The notes under the pieces are model-generated. The model had not been told where the DNA came from, did no database searches, and saw only the letters and a program-made list of their open reading frames with translations. Source: Paenibacillus sambharensis (GTDB lineage: Bacteria; Bacillota; Bacilli; Paenibacillales; Paenibacillaceae). From it: a DNA stretch of 64,000 nt. Shown piece by piece: positions 22,764-31,615 of this stretch. Both the position numbers and the translations under genes were made by a program. How positions within the stretch are numbered: the stretch's first letter is position 1; each line of letters opens with the position of its first letter. Location of the stretch: the NCBI RefSeq assembly GCF_003233845.1, contig NZ_QKRB01000038.1:1-64000 (forward strand), in the 5' to 3' direction.

Positions 22764-24055
22764 TGGAAGAGTCAATAGCAATTTCAGTGAGGAATGTAAG
22801 TAAATCATTTAAGATATATCGCGATAAGCCGTTAACGCTAAAGGAAAAAATCCTTAAGTTAAGAAGTAATGATTACAGTAAATTTCAGGCAGTCAACAAT
22901 GTTAGTCTTGATATAAAAAAGGGTGAAACAGTTGCCCTGATTGGACATAATGGCTGCGGTAAAAGTACCCTGCTAAAACTGATAACCAAGATTCTATATC
23001 CTGACAATGGGCAGATTGAAGTTGACGGGAGAGTGTCGAGCCTGATTGAACTAGGGGCTGGCTTTCACCCGGATTTTACAGGCAGAGAAAATATATACAC
23101 CAATGCTTCAATCTTTGGATTATCCAAAAAAGAGATTGATGAAAAACTAGATGAAATCATTAGATTTTCTGAACTAGGGCACTTCATAGATAATCCGGTA
23201 CGTACTTATTCCTCGGGGATGTATATGCGACTGGCATTCTCCGTTGCTATTAATGTTGATCCGGAAGTGCTCCTAATTGATGAGATTTTATCGGTTGGTG
23301 ACGAGAACTTTCAAAAAAAATGTTTTGAGAAAATAGAAAGTTTCAAGTATGGCGGAGCTACTATTGTAATTGTGACACATGACCTGGGTACGGTAGAGAA
23401 AATCTGCGATCGTGTCGTGTGGCTTGATGGTGGAACAATTGTGGAGCAAGGTGAACCTGACCGAGTAGTTAACTTGTACAAGCAACATATGAATGTGAAA
23501 TATGTTGAGAACAAGCAGCAGGAGTATGCGAGCTCAGAGACAGCTGAACAGGACGTAGCTTTAACAGATACAAATGGTGGAAGTGAAGAGGGCGCAACCG
23601 AACTACCTTTCGGTGAAGACATACGCTGGGGAACCAAGGAAGTCGAAATAACTGAAGCTAGAATTGTCAACAAAGCGGGACAAGTTACTAATGCGCTCAT
23701 TGCGGGTGAACCATTCTCAATTGAAATAGATTATAAAGTGAATGATTCACAGCCTGAGTATATCTTTGGAATGGGCTTTTATACAATGGATAATGTGCTT
23801 ATATACGGAAATAATACAGAGATAGATAAAATAAAAATTAAAGAGTTGAGCAGGACTGGCACTGTTACGTTTAGTTCAAAAGAATGCAGCTTGCTATCCG
23901 GTAAATACAAACTAAATGTAGCGGTTGTCGATAAGCATCATAGAGCCTTAGACTTTATAAAATACTATATGGACTTTTCGGTTGTATCAAGTGATAAATC
24001 TGTCGGCGTTACCTCTGTGCCACATAGTTGGGTAATTTCTAAACCAACAAGTTAA
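22763..24055 (+). CDS. wzt: ABC polysaccharide exporter ATPase with C-terminal glycan-binding domain (Wzt)
   Basis: A 430-residue ATPase. Residues 1-245 are the nucleotide-binding domain: Walker A GHNGCGKST (61-69), ABC signature YSSGMY (about 149) and Walker B VLLIDE (about 169). After an acidic linker, residues about 285-430 form a beta-rich domain like Wzt_C, which in Escherichia coli O9a and Raoultella Wzt binds the capped non-reducing end of the O-polysaccharide. The extra domain suggests that export depends on recognising a terminal modification. An FkbM methyltransferase lies directly downstream, a candidate for that capping enzyme. The start is ATG at 22763, with GGAGGAG upstream. Confidence 0.94.
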   Translation: MEESIAISVRNVSKSFKIYRDKPLTLKEKILKLRSNDYSKFQAVNNVSLDIKKGETVALIGHNGCGKSTLLKLITKILYPDNGQIEVDGRVSSLIELGAGFHPDFTGRENIYTNASIFGLSKKEIDEKLDEIIRFSELGHFIDNPVRTYSSGMYMRLAFSVAINVDPEVLLIDEILSVGDENFQKKCFEKIESFKYGGATIVIVTHDLGTVEKICDRVVWLDGGTIVEQGEPDRVVNLYKQHMNVKYVENKQQEYASSETAEQDVALTDTNGGSEEGATELPFGEDIRWGTKEVEITEARIVNKAGQVTNALIAGEPFSIEIDYKVNDSQPEYIFGMGFYTMDNVLIYGNNTEIDKIKIKELSRTGTVTFSSKECSLLSGKYKLNVAVVDKHHRALDFIKYYMDFSVVSSDKSVGVTSVPHSWVISKPTS

Positions 24056-24068
24056 AGGTGGATCAATT

Positions 24069-25292
24069 ATGAATGTAAATATGGAAGATAACCGAGATAA
24101 AGCACAAGACATCAGGATTGCTGAATTAAAAACTTATATTGAAAAGATGCTCGAGACCTATCATCTTGTAATACCAGGCGATGAAGCAGAACGGAATTTT
24201 GTTGAACAAAAAGTTCTAAAAATTCTCAGGGGCCATATTGATTCAGTCTTGACTCAGCAGTCAGGTTTCAACTCCGCTGTTACACCAGCAATAGGGAAAA
24301 TAACAGAGCTATTAAATATAATCGTTAATAAAACACATGAATTGTCAGCCGAACTCGCTACTTTAAATGGGAATCATACCGATTTTGTATTAAAACAAGA
24401 ATCAATAGAGCAGCAGCTTGCTGGAGTACGTGAAGAGATCCTCAAAGATTTAGATATAATTAAGGATAAGCATTCTGAGCAAAATTCTGCTCAACATTCC
24501 GTTCAGCAACAACTTGCCCATGAGCACCAAGTTATACTTAGAGAACTAGATGATCTAAAAGGTAAGCTAGGGCACTTAGAACAACTCGGGGTCATGGACA
24601 ATTCCGGCTCTAATTTCTATATGAACTCTTACTCACAGGCTGGGGAAGACACTATTCTTGACTATATAATCCGAGTAAATAGGATTCCTTATCATGAAGT
24701 CAGCTATATTGACTTGGGAGCTAACCATGCGAAGAATTTGAGTAACACCTATCACTTTTATGCTAAGGGTGGAAAGGGAGTTATTGTTGAAGCTAATCCT
24801 GACCTAATCCCTGACTTAACCTTCTATAGAAACAGAGATATTGTACTAAATAATTGTGTCGACGTCGTGGAAGGTAAAAGTATTGACTTTTACATTATGA
24901 ATGTTGATGGGTTAAGTACTACCAGTTATGAGAATGCCTTAGAAATGATTGAAATCAATCCAGAGTTGAAAGTGATTGATAAGAAGACAATTACAACGGT
25001 GAGTTACAACTATATAGTAGACCATTACCTGGGCAGAGTTCCGACCATATTATCTGTCGATTTAGAAGGCAAAGACATGGAGGTCTTACAATCAATCGAC
25101 TATGAGAGCAAGAGACCTTTTTTAATTATTGTTGAAGTTATTGATTATGACACTAAGTTGGCTTACTCTACTAAAAATACAGAAGTCAAAGCTTTTATGG
25201 AGAGTCAAGGCTATGATGAATATGCCTTTACTGGTATTAACTCGATCTTTATTGATACTATCAAGCTCAATGAACTAACTGAAAATAAGTGA
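24069..25292 (+). CDS. FkbM-family methyltransferase with N-terminal coiled coil
   Basis: A 407-residue protein. Residues about 185-400 are an FkbM-type SAM-dependent O-methyltransferase (SQAGEDTILDYI, YIDLGANHAKNLSNT, GVIVEANPDL, ILSVDLEGKDMEVLQS). Residues about 75-178 are predicted helical with heptad-like hydrophobic spacing and contain an internal repeat: residues 112-135 and 144-167 align without gaps with 11 of 24 identities (both start S-x-x-Q-Q-L-A). The combination recalls WbdD, where a coiled coil measures chain length before methylation stops growth. That function is an inference. AAAGGTGG precedes the ATG, 13 bases after wzt. Confidence 0.85.
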   Translation: MNVNMEDNRDKAQDIRIAELKTYIEKMLETYHLVIPGDEAERNFVEQKVLKILRGHIDSVLTQQSGFNSAVTPAIGKITELLNIIVNKTHELSAELATLNGNHTDFVLKQESIEQQLAGVREEILKDLDIIKDKHSEQNSAQHSVQQQLAHEHQVILRELDDLKGKLGHLEQLGVMDNSGSNFYMNSYSQAGEDTILDYIIRVNRIPYHEVSYIDLGANHAKNLSNTYHFYAKGGKGVIVEANPDLIPDLTFYRNRDIVLNNCVDVVEGKSIDFYIMNVDGLSTTSYENALEMIEINPELKVIDKKTITTVSYNYIVDHYLGRVPTILSVDLEGKDMEVLQSIDYESKRPFLIIVEVIDYDTKLAYSTKNTEVKAFMESQGYDEYAFTGINSIFIDTIKLNELTENK

Positions 25293-25312
25293 TCGAAGAA
25301 GGGGGAAGCAAA

Positions 25313-25753
25313 TTGAACATTGAAATCGATGACAATAATATTGATGTTAAGAAAATAATGAAGCAAATTAAAGAAAACCTTAATAAGAGATCTTATGAAG
25401 ATGATTTAGTCAAAACCAGCTCTTATCATACCAATAACAGGGGTATAAATTTATCGGCTCTAGAAGAATACCAATTACTTCTCAATAGGACTTGGAATAA
25501 CAGCACTGCATTCCCGATAACCTCACATCGTCGTGGGATAGGCACAATTATTGTATTCGTTAAAAAGGTTATAAGGAAATCTATCAGCTGGTATATGAAT
25601 CCCATTATGCAAAGACAAACAGAGTTCAATGCGAATGTAGTAAGAGCTTATAATGAGATTGTTACCCAATTGAAGATAATGGAAGAGGTAAGTGCAAAGC
25701 AAAACAAAGAGCAGAACGATAAGCGTGCTGGAAATAGTGAGGTTAACAGCTGA
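25313..25753 (+). CDS. small glycan-cluster protein, domain usually fused to methyltransferases
   Basis: A 146-residue protein with no catalytic motif that I can see. The start region IEIDDNNIDVKKIMKQIKENLNKR and the later part (VKKVIRKSISWYMNPIMQRQTEFNANVVRAYNEI) match the N-terminal extension often found before methyltransferase or glycosyltransferase domains in surface-polysaccharide loci. Here it stands alone. It may be a membrane-associating or partner subunit for the preceding methyltransferase. GAAGGGGG before the TTG at 25313 selects this start over a GTG that overlaps the preceding stop. Its TGA overlaps the next ATG by one base. Confidence 0.72.
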   Translation: MNIEIDDNNIDVKKIMKQIKENLNKRSYEDDLVKTSSYHTNNRGINLSALEEYQLLLNRTWNNSTAFPITSHRRGIGTIIVFVKKVIRKSISWYMNPIMQRQTEFNANVVRAYNEIVTQLKIMEEVSAKQNKEQNDKRAGNSEVNS

Positions 25754-26949
25754 TGATTAATAGAGTTGCTTTTGTAATCCCATGGTATGGAGTCGATATA
25801 CCTGGCGGTTCCGAAGCTGCTTGTCGGGATATTGTAGAGCGAATGGTCTCAAGAGGCATGGATGTGGAGGTTTTAACAACTTGTGTTAAACAATTCAACA
25901 GCGATTGGAGCGTAAATCATTATAAGCCGGGGATAGAGGTTGTCAATGGAGTAAAGGTTCGTCGCTTCAGCGTTGGAAAAAGAAACACTAAAAAGTTTGA
26001 CATGATTAATGCTAAACTGATGAATGGTGAGAAAATTACCATAGATGAAGAAAAGATCTTTCTTGATGAAATGGTAAATAGTCCGGATTTAGAGAATTAT
26101 TTAAGAGATTCGAAAAATGAATATGCCGGGTTTGTTTTTATACCTTATATGTTTGGCACCACTTATCATGGGATTAGAGAAGTATATGATAAGGCCGTAC
26201 TGATCCCGGCTTTTCACGATGAAAGCTATGCTTACTTTGAAAGCTTTAAACAAATGTATAGTAAAGTGAAGGGGATCATTTTCTTTTCCTCGGCTGAAGC
26301 TGAATGGGCTAATGCTAATTATCCATTGGAAAAAGTACAACAAAAAGTGCTTGGACTTGGGGTAAGCGAGTTTAGTTCCTATCCGGAACATTTTAGAGAA
26401 AAGTACAACATTTATAAACCTTTTATATTATATGCCGGCAGGAAAGACCATGGGAAGAATGTCCATGTTCTGCTTAACTATTTATCTCACTATAAAGAAG
26501 TGAATGGTGAACCCATCGATTTGGTGTTAATTGGTGGGGGCAGTATCGATATCCCTGACAATATAAGTGGACATGTTCATGATTTAGGTTTTGTCCCTCA
26601 ACAAGATAAATATGATGCGTTCGGAGCAGCACAGCTTCTATGTAACCCTTCTCCTAATGAGAGTTTTTCCATTGTAATCATGGAAAGTTGGTTAAGTGGA
26701 AGGCCTGTTCTCGTATATGAAGGTTGTAAAGTTACAACGAATTTCTGCATTGAATCCAACGGTGGACTATATTTCAGCAATTATAGAGAGTTCGAAGCAT
26801 GTGTTAAGCTTTTGTTCGAACAGTCTGCCGTAAGCGATGCGCTGGGCAATAATGGGTCACGTTTTGTGAAAAATAAGTTTCGGTGGGATGCTGTAATTGA
26901 TAATTACGGCGAGTTTCTCAAAAAATGTTTTACAGGAGTAACAACATGA
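25753..26949 (+). CDS. glycosyltransferase family 4
   Basis: A 398-residue GT-B transferase. The N-terminal IPWYGVDIPGGSEAACRDI motif is the glycine-rich acceptor-side loop, and the C-terminal NPSPNESFSIVIMESWLSGRPV carries the E-x7-E donor motif. The segment LYAGRKDHGKN is the usual start of the donor domain. It is a paralogue of the gene at 28024 (same PGGSE/NGGSE start and same domain order), pointing to a duplication. It is coupled to both neighbours by one-base and four-base overlaps. Donor sugar unknown. Confidence 0.9.
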   Translation: MINRVAFVIPWYGVDIPGGSEAACRDIVERMVSRGMDVEVLTTCVKQFNSDWSVNHYKPGIEVVNGVKVRRFSVGKRNTKKFDMINAKLMNGEKITIDEEKIFLDEMVNSPDLENYLRDSKNEYAGFVFIPYMFGTTYHGIREVYDKAVLIPAFHDESYAYFESFKQMYSKVKGIIFFSSAEAEWANANYPLEKVQQKVLGLGVSEFSSYPEHFREKYNIYKPFILYAGRKDHGKNVHVLLNYLSHYKEVNGEPIDLVLIGGGSIDIPDNISGHVHDLGFVPQQDKYDAFGAAQLLCNPSPNESFSIVIMESWLSGRPVLVYEGCKVTTNFCIESNGGLYFSNYREFEACVKLLFEQSAVSDALGNNGSRFVKNKFRWDAVIDNYGEFLKKCFTGVTT

Positions 26950-28010
26950 TAAACCAATTGCTGCCTACACTCAGCTATGGCGATGCTGTTAGTAATTCAG
27001 CCGTCAATATGATGAAAGTTCTTAGAAGCATGGGGCTTAAGTCCAACATATATGCGCAAAATATTCATCCTAAGATGACTAAGTATGCTCAACATGCTGA
27101 TTCGTGTCCGAAAAACTATCCCGTCATCTACCACCACTCTACAGGCAGTGAGCTCAGCTACACAATACCCAATTTTACAAACACAAAGGTATTGGTGTAT
27201 CACAATGTGACGCCACCTAGTTTCTTCGCTGGGTACAGTGGTACTATGCAAAGACTGTGCCAAGAGGGAAGAGACCAATTAACTTTCTTATCGGAACATA
27301 TGGATGTCTCAATTGCCGTTTCTGAGTATAATCGTTCTGAACTGTTGGAACTAGGTTATAAAAACACTTTTATAAGCCCTATTATAGTAAATTATGAGGA
27401 TTATGCTGAAGAGCCGGATCAAAAGCTCTTGAAATCCCTTCAGGATTCACCTGAGAGCAAGAATATATTGTTTGTAGGAAGAATAGCACCGAATAAAAAA
27501 CAAGAAGATGTTATTAAGTCTTTCTATTATTATCACAAATATATCAATTCGAATTCCAAGCTTACCTTAGTAGGTTCGTATGGTGGGATGGAGCGTTATT
27601 ACAGTGAGTTAGTACATTTAATTGAGCACCTGCAGTTACAGGACCACGTAGTAATAACCGGGCACATACCATTTACTAAGATCCTTGCTTACTATAAAGG
27701 CTCAGATTTATTCTTGTGTATGAGTGAACATGAAGGATTTTGTGTTCCAATTGTGGAGGCCATGTACTTCCAACTCCCAATAATTGCATATAAAAGCAGT
27801 GCAATTCCTGATACCCTTGGTAATGGCGGGTTTCTTACAACAAGCAAGGATTATAAATCGAACGCTGAGTTGATGCATATTCTTCTCGCTGAACAAGAAC
27901 TGCAGGATAAACTGCTTGCGAACCAGCGAGTACAGCTGCAACGATTTTCAAAGGAAGCTGCTATTAACCAGTTCGTCGCTATATTAAAACAGAATTCGAT
28001 AATAAAATAA
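26946..28010 (+). CDS. glycosyltransferase family 4
   Basis: A 354-residue GT-B transferase that starts MINQLLPTLSYGDAVSNSA, a known beginning of mannosyl/rhamnosyl-type GT4 enzymes in O-antigen loci. The donor domain opens with ILFVGRIAPNKKQEDVI and contains SEHEGFCVPIVEAMYFQLPI (E-x7-E). AGGAGT precedes the ATG at 26946, which overlaps the previous TGA. It probably adds one residue type to the repeat of the exported glycan. The donor is not readable from sequence. Confidence 0.9.
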   Translation: MINQLLPTLSYGDAVSNSAVNMMKVLRSMGLKSNIYAQNIHPKMTKYAQHADSCPKNYPVIYHHSTGSELSYTIPNFTNTKVLVYHNVTPPSFFAGYSGTMQRLCQEGRDQLTFLSEHMDVSIAVSEYNRSELLELGYKNTFISPIIVNYEDYAEEPDQKLLKSLQDSPESKNILFVGRIAPNKKQEDVIKSFYYYHKYINSNSKLTLVGSYGGMERYYSELVHLIEHLQLQDHVVITGHIPFTKILAYYKGSDLFLCMSEHEGFCVPIVEAMYFQLPIIAYKSSAIPDTLGNGGFLTTSKDYKSNAELMHILLAEQELQDKLLANQRVQLQRFSKEAAINQFVAILKQNSIIK

Positions 28011-28023
28011 GCGGTGGTGCAAA

Positions 28024-29190
28024 TTGAGAAAAAAGATTGCCTTTGTGGTCCAACGGTATGGTTTGGAAGTTAACGGTGGTTCGGAGTTGAGTTGCCGCCT
28101 TATTGCCGAGCGTCTTAGCAAGGAATATGATGTTGAAATTTTAACTACTAAAGCTCTCGACTATGTAACATGGGCCAATCATTACGATTCGAATGAGGAA
28201 TATATTAATAATGTCAATGTTAAGAGATTTCCTACTGACCAGCCTAGAGATACGAAACAGTTTTCTAAAATTAATGAACGTGTTTTGACTAATCCGCGCA
28301 ATGTTTATGATGAACTTGAATGGATGAAATCTCAAGGTCCGGTGTCATTTGCTCTACTAGAGTATCTGAGAGAACACCATGGAAGGTATCATAAAGTTAT
28401 ATTTTTCACTTACCTTTACTTTACTACTTTTTTTGGGCTTTCACAGGCTGCTGAGAAAAGTATATTTGTACCCACAGCGCATGATGAGCCTTATATATAT
28501 TTTTCTATTTTTAAGGGGTTATTTCATCTTCCGAGATCAATCGTATATCTAACAGAGGAAGAGAAGAATTTTGTCCATAAAACCTTTGGTAACGAGTACA
28601 TTCCGTATGAGGTAGCAGGTATCGGTGTAGATGTCCCAGATGTGGATATTAATACCGAGTCAGTTCTGCAAAAATTTAAGCTGCCTGATTCATTTATTCT
28701 TTATGCAGGAAGAATAGACGAGTCCAAAGGCTGTGGAGAATTGTTTGATTTTTATTTGAGGTATAAGCAAAAACACAAGAACGCACCGACTCTGGTTATG
28801 ATTGGGAAGCCTGTGATGGAAATTCCAAAAGATGACGGTATACTTCCTCTTGGATTCGTGACCGATGAAGAGAAGTTTGCCTTAATGCAAGCCTCTAAAC
28901 TCTTAATCATGCCTTCAAAATATGAAAGTTTATCCATGGTTGTACTAGAAAGCTTATATTTTCAAACCCCAGTATTGGTGAATGGTCATTCAGATGTTTT
29001 AGTTGGGCACTGTAATCGTGGAAATGCGGGTCTTTATTATACAGATTTTGAAGAATTCGAATCTTGCCTTGACTTACTTATGAACAATGGAAATCTTTGT
29101 AAAGAACTTGGTGTGAATGGGAAAAGATATGTGGATGAAAAATATGACTGGAAGGTTATTCTTAATAAATTTAAGGTCTTAATCGATTAA
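28024..29190 (+). CDS. glycosyltransferase family 4
   Basis: A 388-residue GT-B transferase similar along its length to the gene at 25753: RKKIAFVVQRYGLEVNGGSELSCR at the start, LYAGRIDESKGCGELFDFYLRYK at the donor domain, and PSKYESLSMVVLESLYFQTPV as the E-x7-E motif. The start is TTG, with GCGGTGGTG upstream. It closes the run of three GT4 enzymes, and rmlA follows after 29 bases. Confidence 0.9.
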   Translation: MRKKIAFVVQRYGLEVNGGSELSCRLIAERLSKEYDVEILTTKALDYVTWANHYDSNEEYINNVNVKRFPTDQPRDTKQFSKINERVLTNPRNVYDELEWMKSQGPVSFALLEYLREHHGRYHKVIFFTYLYFTTFFGLSQAAEKSIFVPTAHDEPYIYFSIFKGLFHLPRSIVYLTEEEKNFVHKTFGNEYIPYEVAGIGVDVPDVDINTESVLQKFKLPDSFILYAGRIDESKGCGELFDFYLRYKQKHKNAPTLVMIGKPVMEIPKDDGILPLGFVTDEEKFALMQASKLLIMPSKYESLSMVVLESLYFQTPVLVNGHSDVLVGHCNRGNAGLYYTDFEEFESCLDLLMNNGNLCKELGVNGKRYVDEKYDWKVILNKFKVLID

Positions 29191-29219
29191 TCTTATTTGT
29201 GCAATGAGGGAGTTGAACT

Positions 29220-29963
29220 ATGAAAGGCATCATTCTTGCAGGCGGGACGGGCTCTCGCCTGTTTCCTTTAACTAAGGTGACCAACAAGCATTTGCTACCA
29301 GTCGGCAAATATCCTATGATTTTTCACTCCATTTTTAAACTCAAACAAGCGGGCATACAAGATATTCTCGTGGTGACAGGAAAAGACCATATGGGAGATG
29401 TGGTTAATCTCTTGGGCAGTGGTAAGGAGATGGGTGTAACATTTACCTACAAGGTCCAAGATGAAGCTGGGGGTATAGCCCAGGCGCTTGGACTGGCTGA
29501 ACAGTTTGTTGGAATCGATCAAATGGTTGTTATTTTGGGTGATAACGTATTTGAAGATGACATAACGACCTATGTAAGCAAGTTTAAAGAACAGTCGACC
29601 GGTGCGAAACTGCTGCTTCAACAAGTACATGATCCGACAAGGTTTGGGGTTGCTGAGCTTAAAGGAGAAAACATAATTGCCATAGAAGAAAAGCCACAAG
29701 AACCCAAGAGTGACTATGCTGTTACCGGTATCTATATGTTTGATCACGAAGTATTCCAGATTATTAAGACTCTTCAGCCTTCAAATCGTGGAGAACTTGA
29801 AATCACTGACGTGAATAATGCATATATTGCTAAGGGAGCTTTAACTTTTGATGTTCTTAAAGGCTGGTGGACAGATGCTGGAACGCATGCGTCACTCGCT
29901 AGAGCCAATGAATTGGCTCGGAACATTGAGTACAGCGATGAATTTGGCAAATTAAAATTGTAG
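29220..29963 (+). CDS. rmlA: glucose-1-phosphate thymidylyltransferase
   Basis: First enzyme of dTDP-L-rhamnose synthesis: dTTP plus glucose 1-phosphate gives dTDP-glucose. The 247-residue form is the short RmlA type. Motifs are ILAGGTGSRLFPLT (nucleotide binding, catalytic Arg), VILGDNVFEDD (metal-binding Asp), EEKPQEPKSDYAVTGIY and GWWTDAGTH. It lies in the order rmlA-rmlC-rmlB-rmlD, the usual one in S-layer glycosylation loci. Its composition is low-GC like the upstream genes, unlike rmlB and rmlD. Confidence 0.95.
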   Translation: MKGIILAGGTGSRLFPLTKVTNKHLLPVGKYPMIFHSIFKLKQAGIQDILVVTGKDHMGDVVNLLGSGKEMGVTFTYKVQDEAGGIAQALGLAEQFVGIDQMVVILGDNVFEDDITTYVSKFKEQSTGAKLLLQQVHDPTRFGVAELKGENIIAIEEKPQEPKSDYAVTGIYMFDHEVFQIIKTLQPSNRGELEITDVNNAYIAKGALTFDVLKGWWTDAGTHASLARANELARNIEYSDEFGKLKL

Positions 29964-29981
29964 CGGAGGGATCAACACACG

Positions 29982-30530
29982 ATGAAGGTAACTCCCTTGA
30001 GGCTTCAAGGTGCGATGCTCCTAGAACCAGTGGTTCATGGCGACCATCGTGGTTTCTTCGTAGAAAGTTATAATGAGCAAACGATGAACAAAGTTGGTCT
30101 GCAATTTGACTTCGTGCAAGACAATCAGTCATTATCTGCCGAACCAGGGGTTATTAGGGGACTTCATTATCAGCTGAATCCTAAAGCTCAAACCAAGTTA
30201 ATTAGAGTGTTGAGCGGAGCAATTTATGACGTAATTGTTGATATAAGAAAAAACTCTCCGACATTTGGCCGTTGGGAGGGTGTTATTCTTAGCGAGTACA
30301 ATCATCGTCAGCTTTTAGTTCCCAAAGGATTTGCTCATGGCTTTTGTACGTTGGTACCCCATACGCAAGTTATGTATAAGGTCGATGAATATTACTCGCC
30401 CGAGCATGACAGGGGTATCCTATGGAACGATCTTGACTTAAGTATTGACTGGCCAGTATCGGAGGCCATTCTGTCTGATAAAGATAGCAGACTGCCTGCT
30501 TTACGGGATGCAGATATCAATTTCGATTAA
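29982..30530 (+). CDS. rmlC: dTDP-4-dehydrorhamnose 3,5-epimerase
   Basis: Cupin-fold epimerase of 182 residues, the normal length, acting on dTDP-4-keto-6-deoxyglucose at C3 and C5. Visible motifs are DHRGFFVESYN, QDNQSLS, the catalytic-His segment GVIRGLHYQ, DVIVDIRKNSPTFG, and PKGFAHGF with the conserved Phe-Ala-His. AGCGGAGGG lies upstream. It follows rmlA by 18 bases. A 65-base AT-rich gap separates it from rmlB. Confidence 0.96.
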   Translation: MKVTPLRLQGAMLLEPVVHGDHRGFFVESYNEQTMNKVGLQFDFVQDNQSLSAEPGVIRGLHYQLNPKAQTKLIRVLSGAIYDVIVDIRKNSPTFGRWEGVILSEYNHRQLLVPKGFAHGFCTLVPHTQVMYKVDEYYSPEHDRGILWNDLDLSIDWPVSEAILSDKDSRLPALRDADINFD

Positions 30531-30595
30531 TAGGTCGAATACAATGGAATACGTATATCCAAGTACAGTACAAGTGTATTCCTGAGGAGGCCGTT

Positions 30596-31615
30596 ATGAA
30601 ACTTCTTGTCACCGGCGGAGCCGGTTTTATCGGCAGTAACTTTGTGATGTATATGCTGGAGAAGCATCCGGATTATCAGATTATCAATGTTGATGCGCTT
30701 ACGTATGCGGGCAACCTGGAGAATCTGAAGTCCATTGAAGGCAATGCGAATCATACGTTCGTCAAAGCGGATATCACTGATGCGAAGGCGATGAGCGAGC
30801 TGGTGCAGCAGGGTGTGGATGTCATTGTGAACTTTGCGGCTGAATCCCACGTGGATCGCAGCATCTTGGAGCCCGACGTGTTCGTAAAGACGAATGTACT
30901 GGGTACGCAGGTACTGCTGGATGCGGCGAAGCGGCACGGAGTGACGAAGTTTGTCCAGGTGTCTACAGATGAAGTATATGGTACGCTCGGCGAAACGGGA
31001 TTATTCACAGAGGAGTCACCTCTGCAGCCAAACAGTCCTTACTCATCCTCCAAGGCAGGCGGAGATCTGCTTGTTCGTGCCTACCACGAGACGTATGGCC
31101 TGAACGTGAACATTACGCGCTGTTCGAACAATTACGGCCCGTATCAGTTCCCGGAGAAGCTGATTCCGCTGATGATCCAGAATGCGCTGAATAACAAGCA
31201 GCTGCCTGTTTACGGTGACGGTCTGAATGTACGTGACTGGCTGTTCGTGAAGGATCACTGCAGTGCGATTGATCTGGTTATCCATAAAGGCCAGCCGGGC
31301 GAGGTTTATAACGTTGGCGGAAATAACGAACGCAATAACCTCCAGGTGGTTCGGGCGATTCTTGAGGAGCTTGGCAAGCCGGAATCACTTATTACGTATG
31401 TAAAAGACCGCCCCGGCCACGACAGACGCTATGCGATCGACGCCAGCAAGATTACGCGCGAGCTGGGCTGGCAGCCGGAGTATCAGTATGAATCGGGCAT
31501 CAAGGAAACAATCCGCTGGTATCTCGCTAATCCGGAGTGGATGGAGCGGGTTACTTCGGGTGCTTATCAGGATTATTTCCAAACCCAGTACAAAGACCGG
31601 CTGGGTGATCAGTAA
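30596..31615 (+). CDS. rmlB: dTDP-glucose 4,6-dehydratase
   Basis: A 339-residue extended short-chain dehydrogenase that makes dTDP-4-keto-6-deoxyglucose. It has TGGAGFIGSNFV, NFAAESHVDRSI, the catalytic triad segment VSTDEVYG with YSSSK, and TRCSNNYGPYQFPEKLIP. GAGGAGG precedes the ATG. The gene is visibly richer in GC than rmlA and rmlC, so it belongs to the right-hand, native-looking part of the locus. Its TAA overlaps the rmlD start. Confidence 0.97.
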   Translation: MKLLVTGGAGFIGSNFVMYMLEKHPDYQIINVDALTYAGNLENLKSIEGNANHTFVKADITDAKAMSELVQQGVDVIVNFAAESHVDRSILEPDVFVKTNVLGTQVLLDAAKRHGVTKFVQVSTDEVYGTLGETGLFTEESPLQPNSPYSSSKAGGDLLVRAYHETYGLNVNITRCSNNYGPYQFPEKLIPLMIQNALNNKQLPVYGDGLNVRDWLFVKDHCSAIDLVIHKGQPGEVYNVGGNNERNNLQVVRAILEELGKPESLITYVKDRPGHDRRYAIDASKITRELGWQPEYQYESGIKETIRWYLANPEWMERVTSGAYQDYFQTQYKDRLGDQ

